A stretch of DNA of 64,000 bases from Leptolyngbya sp. 'hensonii'. Its GTDB lineage: Bacteria > Cyanobacteriota > Cyanobacteriia > GCF-001939115. Positions 57,891-64,000 of this stretch are shown here, in pieces. The notes below the pieces were generated by a model. That model made no database searches. It saw only the letters and a list, made by a program, of their open reading frames with translations, and had not been told where the DNA came from. Each line of letters opens with the position of its first letter. The first letter of the stretch is position 1. Location of the stretch: assembly GCF_001939115.1 (NCBI RefSeq), contig NZ_MQTZ01000051.1, positions 42,315 to 106,314 of the forward strand, in the 5' to 3' direction. The position numbers and the translations under genes were made by a program.

Positions 57891-60800
57891 ATGGCAGTAG
57901 ATATCGAAATTCAGGACCAAGCCTATAAGTTCTTCATGCAAGAATCCATCGAGTTCTTGCAGACGATCGAAAGTGGGTTGCTCAACCTACGTACCGATCG
58001 CAGCACACCTCAGATTCATGCCCTGATGCGGGCAGCCCATTCGATTAAAGGTGGCGCAGCCAGTGTTGGCCTGGAGAGCATCCAGATTCTGGCTCACCGT
58101 CTGGAAGACATCTTTCGAGCCTTCTACTCAGACACGACAGAAATTGATGGGGAGCTAGAAAACGACCTCCTGCAGGCTTTTGATTGCCTGAAAGCTCCCT
58201 TGCTGGAGCAAATTCAGACTGGACAGCACGACTTCATGACGGCTCTGGAGCAAGGAGAACCTATCTTTACCCGTCTGGAAACCCGTCTGGCCGATGCCCT
58301 GAGTTCCAATGCCGAACTGCCCACAGCGGCTGAACTGGGGATTGATATTGTCCAGGCCGTTTTTACCGGTGATGTGGAAGGGGGATTAACCCGCCTGGAA
58401 CACATTCTGTCCCATCCAGAAGGGGCCGAAGTGATGGGTGAGATTCGGGCCCAGGCAGAGGTCTTCGTCGGCATTGGCGAACTCCTCAACCTGCCCGGAT
58501 TTAAGGCGATCGCTGAGGCTACCATCACGGCTCTGAACACCCTACCTCAGGAAGCTCTGGCGATCGGCTGGGCTGCCATCTCAGACTTTCGAGCGGCTCA
58601 GGCGTTCATCATTGCAGGCGATCGGGAACAGGGAGGACACCCCCTCTCCCTGCTGGCGTTTTCCCAACCTGTAAGCATCGCGAACGATACTGATCCTGAA
58701 CCCGATCCTAAAAATCTGGATGAGCTGTTTGGCAACCTGGATGAAACCAGCTTCATTTCGAGCCTGGATCTTCAGCCAGATGGGAGGACAGAAGTTGTTC
58801 GCCTAGAATTCGAAACCAGAGATAACCTGGACGGCAATGAAGACCTGGAGGCCATTTTTGGCCAGTCCCTCAATCTCTCCGTTCTGGAGGAAATTCCAGC
58901 GGCCCTGACTGCCCCCCCCGAAGATCTGGAAGCCATTTTTGGCCAATCTCCCAATCTGTCCATGGCTTTGGAGGAAACCCCAGAAGCGCTAGTTGACTCC
59001 CCCGAAGATCTGGAAGCCATTTTTGGCCAATCTCCCAATCTGTCCATAGTTCTGGAAGACCTCGACTCTGTTCCAGAGAAAACCCAAAACGATCCAGTGG
59101 TGGAGATCCTGCCACCCGTCAACCCAGATCCCCAAGCCACCCCAGACGCCCCCTATCTGGCGAATACGGTCAAAGTCGATCTCAGCCGTCTGGAACGTTT
59201 GAATAACCTGGTGGGAGAGTTGGTCACCCACGAAAACAGTGCCCTTTCGCAAAATCAGCAATTGCAGGGAACCCTGGACCTGACCCTCCTTCGCCTCAGT
59301 CGATTTGAACAGATCACCAAGCAATTGCAGGACTGGATCGATCGGGGGCAAAATACCCAGGTCCAGATCCAGAGCCCCGATCGGGCAGCCTCCCTGAATC
59401 TTTCCCTGACAGAGTTTGATCCACTCCAGATGGATTCCTACAGCCATCTTCATCTGCTCGTCCAGGAAACGATCGAAGAGATGGCCCAAGTGGGTGAAGC
59501 CATGCGAGATATGATGCTGTTGAACCAGCAATCCCAGCAAACCCTACGGAAAAAACAGCAGACCCTGAAACAGGTGCGTAACGACTTGCTGTGGTCCCGC
59601 ATGTTACCCCTGGGGGATCTGTTACAGCGGTTGCCGCGCATGGTCCGGGATCTGGCCCACCGCTACCATAAGCAGGTCACCCTGAAGCTGAGTGGCACCG
59701 CCACCCTGGTCGATAAAGCCATGTTAGAGCGGCTGTATGACCCCCTGGTCCACCTGGTCCGCAATGCCTTCGACCATGGGATTGAATTACCAGAAACCCG
59801 TCAGGCAGCCGGAAAAGCAGCCCAGGCGACGATCGAAATTCGGGCCTATCACCGGGGCAATCAAACCTACATTGAAATCCGGGATGATGGGCAAGGGATC
59901 GACCCAGAAAAAATTCGCCAGAAAATTGTGGCTCTAAACCTGGGAACAGCCAGCGAGGTTGCAGCCTTAAACCTGGAACAACTGTATGAGTATCTGTTTA
60001 TGCCAGCCTTTTCCACCGCAACCCAGGTGAGCGAACTATCGGGCCGGGGCATGGGCCTGACCACCGTCCGATCTCAGGTCAAAGCCCTCAAAGGTTCCCT
60101 ATCCATCCTGTCAGAGCCGGGACAGGGAACTACCTTCGTTTTAAGGTTACCCCTCACCCTGACGATCGCCAAACTGCTGGTCTTCTCCGCCAATGGCAAT
60201 TTGATGGCCCTGCCGATCGACACCTTGATGGCCATTCTGACAGTTCCCGATGCTGAAATTCAAACCATCCAGGGTCGCCAGTTTTACTCCTGGCAAGGAC
60301 AGTTGCTTCCCCTCTACCCCCAGTCGGAATTTGGCCACCAGTATCCCCTGGTTCGCCAGGACACCGATAACCTGAAGGCCATGACCCTGCCTGAGGATGG
60401 GAAAACTCCCCTGCTGTTGATTTCAGGTGGGGATAAGGTGATCGCGTTGGAAGTGGATCAAATCCTCCAAGAGCAGGAACTGGTGATCAAGCCCTTTGGC
60501 AGAGCTGTGAACCCACCTCCCTATCTGTATGGCTGTACAATTCTGGCAGATGGGGCACTAGTTCCAGTGATCGACGGTCCGGCGTTGGTGGCCCAATGGC
60601 TGCGATCGAGCACAGGGACAGAACCCAAACCACCGATGCCCCCACCGATCGTGCCCCACCAGGAAACAGCCACCATTCTGGTAGTAGACGATTCCCTGAC
60701 CACCCGCCAGACCCTGGCCCTGACGCTGAAAAAAGCTAATTATCGGGTCGTGCAGGCTCGGGATGGTCGGGAAGCACTGGAACAACTGCGGCAGGAACCG

Positions 60801-61106
60801 GGAATCCAAGCCGTTTTCTGCGATATCGAAATGCCCCAGATGAATGGCTTTGAATTTCTTAGCCACTGCCGTCAGGAATTTTCTCGGGCAGTTCTTCCCG
60901 TCATTATGTTGACCTCCCGCAGTAGTGATAAACATCGACGATTGGCCCAACTGATGGGCGCAACCACCTATCTGACCAAACCCTATCTGGAACACGAGCT
61001 TTTGAAAACCTTACAAACCTGTCTCAACGAGATTATGGTCAGATCCACCCGGAACAATAGTCAGCACCAATCTGCCCAGTCTGTCCAACCCATTCAAGCC
61101 CTATAG
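57891..61106 (+). CDS. pilL: CheA-CheY hybrid histidine kinase (PilL)
   Basis: The protein has 1071 residues. The Hpt domain has His50 in MRAAHSIKGG. A 270-residue acidic linker follows, with three repeats of about 28 residues each containing DLEAIFGQS. Then come the dimerisation helices (LSRLERLNNLVGELVTHENS, about 425-), the HATPase (N box VHLVRNAFDHGIELPETR, IRDDGQGIDPEKIR, SGRGMGLTTVRSQV), the CheW-like domain (about 757-907) and a C-terminal receiver with Asp978 (VFCDIEMP). It phosphorylates its own receiver and probably PilG and PilH. The gene begins 14 bases after pilJ. Confidence 0.94.
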   Translation: MAVDIEIQDQAYKFFMQESIEFLQTIESGLLNLRTDRSTPQIHALMRAAHSIKGGAASVGLESIQILAHRLEDIFRAFYSDTTEIDGELENDLLQAFDCLKAPLLEQIQTGQHDFMTALEQGEPIFTRLETRLADALSSNAELPTAAELGIDIVQAVFTGDVEGGLTRLEHILSHPEGAEVMGEIRAQAEVFVGIGELLNLPGFKAIAEATITALNTLPQEALAIGWAAISDFRAAQAFIIAGDREQGGHPLSLLAFSQPVSIANDTDPEPDPKNLDELFGNLDETSFISSLDLQPDGRTEVVRLEFETRDNLDGNEDLEAIFGQSLNLSVLEEIPAALTAPPEDLEAIFGQSPNLSMALEETPEALVDSPEDLEAIFGQSPNLSIVLEDLDSVPEKTQNDPVVEILPPVNPDPQATPDAPYLANTVKVDLSRLERLNNLVGELVTHENSALSQNQQLQGTLDLTLLRLSRFEQITKQLQDWIDRGQNTQVQIQSPDRAASLNLSLTEFDPLQMDSYSHLHLLVQETIEEMAQVGEAMRDMMLLNQQSQQTLRKKQQTLKQVRNDLLWSRMLPLGDLLQRLPRMVRDLAHRYHKQVTLKLSGTATLVDKAMLERLYDPLVHLVRNAFDHGIELPETRQAAGKAAQATIEIRAYHRGNQTYIEIRDDGQGIDPEKIRQKIVALNLGTASEVAALNLEQLYEYLFMPAFSTATQVSELSGRGMGLTTVRSQVKALKGSLSILSEPGQGTTFVLRLPLTLTIAKLLVFSANGNLMALPIDTLMAILTVPDAEIQTIQGRQFYSWQGQLLPLYPQSEFGHQYPLVRQDTDNLKAMTLPEDGKTPLLLISGGDKVIALEVDQILQEQELVIKPFGRAVNPPPYLYGCTILADGALVPVIDGPALVAQWLRSSTGTEPKPPMPPPIVPHQETATILVVDDSLTTRQTLALTLKKANYRVVQARDGREALEQLRQEPGIQAVFCDIEMPQMNGFEFLSHCRQEFSRAVLPVIMLTSRSSDKHRRLAQLMGATTYLTKPYLEHELLKTLQTCLNEIMVRSTRNNSQHQSAQSVQPIQAL
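58842..59050 (+). repeat. three in-frame linker repeats in the CheA hybrid
   Basis: Units begin at codons 318, 345 and 373 with DLEAIFGQS-NLS and continue into an acidic LEE-P tail. Bases 58917-58963 and 59001-59047 are identical over 47 bases, 84 apart. The first unit is more diverged. This is a recent duplication inside a disordered linker. Confidence 0.85.
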
Positions 61107-61115
61107 GGTCCAGCC

Positions 61116-61562
61116 ATGAAAGCATCTCAAACTCGCAGTAAAACCCTCCGAGTTCTGGTTATTCCTTTACAGAACCTGCACCTGGCCCTAAGTTTAGACG
61201 GCATCCAGAAAGTTGTGCGGACGCCCCAGGTGTTCAAGAGTGGCGAAAAGGTTCTGGGTGTGGCCCACTTTGAGGATCAGGAAGTTATTATTGTCGATCT
61301 GCATCAGCAAATTTTTGGGGTACCCAATCCGCAACCAGAAATTTATGTTGTCGTCGTTCGGGCAACCAACCAGCAACTCTACGGCATTCCAACCCCAACT
61401 CTACCCGGTCTGCAGGAACTACCCCTGGAATCCCTCAATCCCCTTCCCCCCGATTATCGAGCCAGGGACACCCTGGGGATTGCCAGTCATACCGTCTCAA
61501 CCCAGTCAGCGCAAGAAGCCCAGACCCTGTTCCTCCTCGACCCCGATCGGTTGTTCGTGTAA
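61116..61562 (+). CDS. second CheW-like protein
   Basis: This 148-residue, CheW-domain-only protein has VIPLQNLHLALSLDGIQKVV, GVAHFEDQEVIIVDLHQQIF and VVVVRATNQQLYGIPTPTLP. It is divergent from the PilI-type CheW and ends without an obvious extra domain. It starts 9 bases after pilL, so it belongs to the same operon. It may substitute for, or compete with, the first CheW. Confidence 0.82.
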   Translation: MKASQTRSKTLRVLVIPLQNLHLALSLDGIQKVVRTPQVFKSGEKVLGVAHFEDQEVIIVDLHQQIFGVPNPQPEIYVVVVRATNQQLYGIPTPTLPGLQELPLESLNPLPPDYRARDTLGIASHTVSTQSAQEAQTLFLLDPDRLFV

Positions 61563-61585
61563 GTTCATCTGGGGCGGTGGGATTA

Positions 61586-61601
61586 GGCACTACTGTGCCT
61601 C
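61586..61601 (+). terminator. weak hairpin after the chemosensory operon
   Basis: AGGCAC (61586-61591) pairs with GTGCCT (61596-61601) around TACT, 24 bases after the last stop. There is no T run, so a Rho-independent terminator role is doubtful. Confidence 0.25.
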
Positions 61602-61827
61602 TCCAATCAACTCAAACGGTGCCTAGGCGATCGGGTCGGGATGGTTTTCCTTCGTATCCAGCATCGCCGATCGCAGTTGATGATGCCTCAGGCACTACCA
61701 ATGAACTCAAGGCATTATGGCAAAATTACATCCATTCAGAGATACCATGAGTACAAACTGAGTCTTCTCCCCACAGGATATGTTGCTGTAATCCGTTTAC
61801 AGGGAAACCAGAGAAAGTCATTCCAGT

Positions 61828-62541
61828 TCAGTAGTGCACTATAGAATGTCTCCTTTGAAGGGTGCTACAGTTTCCGGATTTAGCAACTTTCTGTTGCCTA
61901 GGCCTTAACATGGGCCCTATAGCTATTAATCCACTTAACAAACCCATGGGTTCAGGTACCCTTGTTACTGTCTCAATCGCTTCAACTTTTACATTGTCAA
62001 TGAATGCAAAATGAGACTGATTTTGGAAATTCCTGAACGTGATGGTTGTAGCCGGAGTTGTTGCGACAAAGGCAAAAGAAATTAGTTGCCAATCTATTCC
62101 ACTAGAATTGGTGAACAGATTAAAGGTATGGCTATCATTCCCCACCATTACCTCAATTTCTCCAGTACCACTTCTACCAGAGTATCTGCTTGTCCCTCCG
62201 TAGAAGCTCAGGTGGTATTGCTGTCCTACAGAGGTTGCCAATGTTTGTTCAATCCCACCGCCTACAACATAATCATTAACTAAATCAACAATGAAAGAAC
62301 CATCCGGAGCCACACCAACGGCACTAAGTGCTATTTCTGGGTTAAACCATTCGACACCACCTAGAATAGTTTTCCATCCGGTAATGACTTGAGAATTGCC
62401 AGGTAGATAAGCATAGTTTGAAGGTTGGCTTGAAGACTCAAAACTACCATTAGAGATTAAGGTTGCAGCTTGAGCAGGGAAGATTATTCCTGTAATACCC
62501 AGTGCAATAGAGATACCCACTAGCTGTTTCAGCATTAGCAA
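61828..62541 (-). CDS. PEP-CTERM exported protein (DUF642-like)
   Basis: The protein has 237 residues. The signal peptide ends QAATLISNG. The body (about 28-195) has the DUF642 pattern: NGSFESSSQPSNYAYLPGNS, TGWKTILGGVEWFNPE, DLVNDYVVGGGIEQTLATSV, and ends FAFIDNVKVEAI. The sorting signal RVPEPMGLLSGLIAIGPMLR is followed by 20-odd extra residues, longer than the usual ending. Such proteins are processed by exosortase and often linked to extracellular matrix. The start overlaps the stop of the next gene by 7 bases. Confidence 0.72.
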   Translation of the reverse strand: MLMLKQLVGISIALGITGIIFPAQAATLISNGSFESSSQPSNYAYLPGNSQVITGWKTILGGVEWFNPEIALSAVGVAPDGSFIVDLVNDYVVGGGIEQTLATSVGQQYHLSFYGGTSRYSGRSGTGEIEVMVGNDSHTFNLFTNSSGIDWQLISFAFVATTPATTITFRNFQNQSHFAFIDNVKVEAIETVTRVPEPMGLLSGLIAIGPMLRPRQQKVAKSGNCSTLQRRHSIVHY

Positions 62542-63350
62542 GAAACTCCCGCTGAGGTTTTACTTTGAGACTTCCGTCTTAAGCGCAAACCTAAACCTGC
62601 AACTGTGCTAATTCCCAGTAAACCGAGGGGTTCAGGCACGGACTGGGCATCCTGGTTGCCTTGTCTGAAACTCAAGTAAGTGATTTCTGCATTAGCATTA
62701 GTTCCACCCGTTCCATCGCCAAAGAGAATTCGGTTGTAATTACTACCATCTCCTCGTTCAATCAATGGACTTTGAAAAATCAAAGTTCCGTCTACAAATA
62801 AACTGAAATCTTTCTCCGGAGTCCCTTCAACACGATAGGTATGAAAATCTTTTGTATTAATTGGAATTAGAGGACTGAGAACGGTAAAGTCAGATTGAAT
62901 CCCTCGTTCATCGAGAGCGATTGATACGTATTTTGAGCCTATAGAAATGCCAAAAAAGAAGCCGTAATAGTTCACCGACCATCCGGCAGTTGGTGAAGAT
63001 AGGATTCGGGTCCGTATCTCAAAGGTAAACGGTAGGGATGGATCAATTTGGTTATCGATGTAATAAGACATCCCACCGGATGATTGAAACCCTGTGATCA
63101 AGCTATTTTGAATCAGCGATGTGCCAGTCACAGAAAAAATTTGCTGCTCAGCAAAACCGAGTGATGTGCCATACGTCCAGCCTTGTTGACTGGGAAGAGA
63201 ATTGAAGTCTAAGGAAAGGGTTGCCGCCTGTCCTGAATGGGTTGTGAATGCCAAAGCGCTAACTAGAGCACCAATAGTAGCGATCGCACTTGACCAGGCA
63301 TATTTTTCATGAAAAATGAATATCAGATGGGGTATCGTAGGTTTCCACAT
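62535..63350 (-). CDS. PEP-CTERM exported protein
   Basis: The protein has 271 residues. A signal peptide (about 12-43, ending HSGQA) precedes a beta-sandwich-type domain (about 45-235) rich in Gly, Tyr and Ser, with LSLDFNSLPSQQGWTYGTSL. The C-terminus SVPEPLGLLGISTVAGLGLR plus LRRKSQSK is a PEP-CTERM signal. It sits upstream of the DUF642-like gene on the same strand, so the two are likely cotranscribed. The domain family is not recognised with certainty. Confidence 0.7.
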   Translation of the reverse strand: MWKPTIPHLIFIFHEKYAWSSAIATIGALVSALAFTTHSGQAATLSLDFNSLPSQQGWTYGTSLGFAEQQIFSVTGTSLIQNSLITGFQSSGGMSYYIDNQIDPSLPFTFEIRTRILSSPTAGWSVNYYGFFFGISIGSKYVSIALDERGIQSDFTVLSPLIPINTKDFHTYRVEGTPEKDFSLFVDGTLIFQSPLIERGDGSNYNRILFGDGTGGTNANAEITYLSFRQGNQDAQSVPEPLGLLGISTVAGLGLRLRRKSQSKTSAGVSC

Positions 63351-63535
63351 TTATCTGCTGCTTAGAAAAGAATGTTAGGTAATCCTACTGATAATGGGAG
63401 GAAGAACCGGAAGCCGAAAAAGAGTTTTACTAAAACTTTAAAAACTCCATAACAGATCAAGTGACGGCTTTATTGGGTTCCAAGTAGCCCTTTGGAAAAA
63501 TCGGAAGAACCTATTAAGAATTTAGCGGGCGATCG

Positions 63536-64000
63536 TCAGTTCCCCCTGGCCACGGTAGCAGCAGTTCCCAGCCATGCTTCCAGGTCAGCGATCGTTGAGA
63601 AGTTCAACAATGCTAGTGCCAGAGCTTCCAGTTGCTCCAGGGTCAGGGTGTGGATTTGGGCGATGGTGCGATCGGGTAGAGCACCCAACTTCTGGGTCAG
63701 TAAACGCAAGAGGAGCTTGCGTTCGCCCTGTTCAATGCCCTGTTCAATGCCCTGTTCAATGCCTCGTTGCATCCAACTGGTGACAATCTCCATAACGCCG
63801 CGCTGCTCCCTTTCCTCCAGTTTACCAATCTCAGCTTCAAACACCTGTTCCTCCTGTGGATTCAACGGCAAGTAAGTGTCCACAAAACTGGAAATCAACC
63901 GCATCCGGGCGGGTTCCAACCGCAGGGTGGCCAGCAATCGCAGACATTGTGCCTTCACCCGGGGTCTATCAGTCGGTTCAATCCGCATCTTGCTCATCAA
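63536..64000 (-). CDS. DUF4351-type / Rpn-family protein, C-terminal part
   Basis: 154 codons lie inside the window and the gene continues past its right edge, so the N-terminal part is missing. The visible end has a helical segment (EEREQRGVMEIVTSWMQRGI), a triple IEQG repeat, and a C-terminal DUF4351-like region (LLLRLLTQKLGALPDRTIAQ, DLEAWLG). Cyanobacterial members are fused to an Rpn/PD-(D/E)XK nuclease domain, which would be upstream, outside this window. Confidence 0.72.
   Translation of the reverse strand: MMSKMRIEPTDRPRVKAQCLRLLATLRLEPARMRLISSFVDTYLPLNPQEEQVFEAEIGKLEEREQRGVMEIVTSWMQRGIEQGIEQGIEQGERKLLLRLLTQKLGALPDRTIAQIHTLTLEQLEALALALLNFSTIADLEAWLGTAATVARGN

Noticed and set aside
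61641..61844. 67-codon plus-strand frame between the CheW and PEP-CTERM genes
   Set aside because: It overlaps the end of the minus-strand PEP-CTERM gene and has no ribosome binding site or known product.

Overview
The window comes from a cyanobacterium. It encodes small photosystem subunits (PsaI, PsbE, PsbF, PsbL, PsbJ), the PSII assembly factor Ycf48 with its membrane rubredoxin, and the NDH-1 genes ndhC-ndhK-ndhJ. It also has cyanobacteria-restricted small proteins of the DUF1815 and DUF4346 type, and about twenty copies of the palindrome GCGATCGC (HIP1), for example at 7384 and 14273. The ribosomal cluster lacks rpmD (L30) between rpsE and rplO, as is usual in this phylum. The genus cannot be fixed from the sequence alone.

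1-13398 (minus strand): the S10/spc/alpha ribosomal cluster in the order rplC-D-W-B-rpsS-rplV-rpsC-rplP-rpmC-rpsQ-rplN-X-E-rpsH-rplF-R-rpsE-rplO-secY-adk-infA-rpmJ-rpsM-rpsK-rpoA-rplQ. Only the first codons of rplQ are inside the window. A 578-base leader or intergenic stretch separates rplC from a divergent exported flavoprotein gene.

13977-26661: mostly envelope or unassigned genes. These include an exported FAD oxidoreductase, SH3-like cell-wall proteins, a group 4 glycosyltransferase, DUF1815, a slipin and several coiled-coil or membrane proteins.

26911-31538: the photosynthesis block. psaI (plus) converges on rubA-ycf48-psbE-psbF-psbL-psbJ (minus) with a perfect 16-bp hairpin between them. 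ndhCKJ runs divergently from rubA.

31645-39390: housekeeping and unknown genes: a CpeT/CpcT-like protein, a rhodanese, dxr, queA, mazG, a highly acidic 11-residue-repeat protein, a DUF2227-like membrane protein and tRNA-Val(UAC).

39391-45824: a signalling pair with a 4-base overlap. The first is a four-PAS/two-GAF sensor histidine kinase. The second fuses a Ser/Thr protein kinase to a NACHT NTPase and a multi-pass membrane domain. This is the most unusual unit in the window.

45821-52873: a DUF962 membrane protein, an N-acyl-D-amino-acid-deacylase-like amidohydrolase, an NTF2-like protein, a FemAB-like acyltransferase, two tandem paralogous exported proteins, a DUF4346 protein and a lipoprotein.

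53054-61562: a complete pil/tax-type chemosensory operon (PatA-like PilG, PilH, CheW/PilI, MCP/PilJ, CheA-CheY hybrid/PilL, second CheW), expected to control type IV pili and phototactic motility.

61828-64000: two overlapping PEP-CTERM exported proteins, and the C-terminal part of a DUF4351/Rpn-type protein cut by the window edge. I saw no CRISPR array, intact insertion sequence or rRNA gene.
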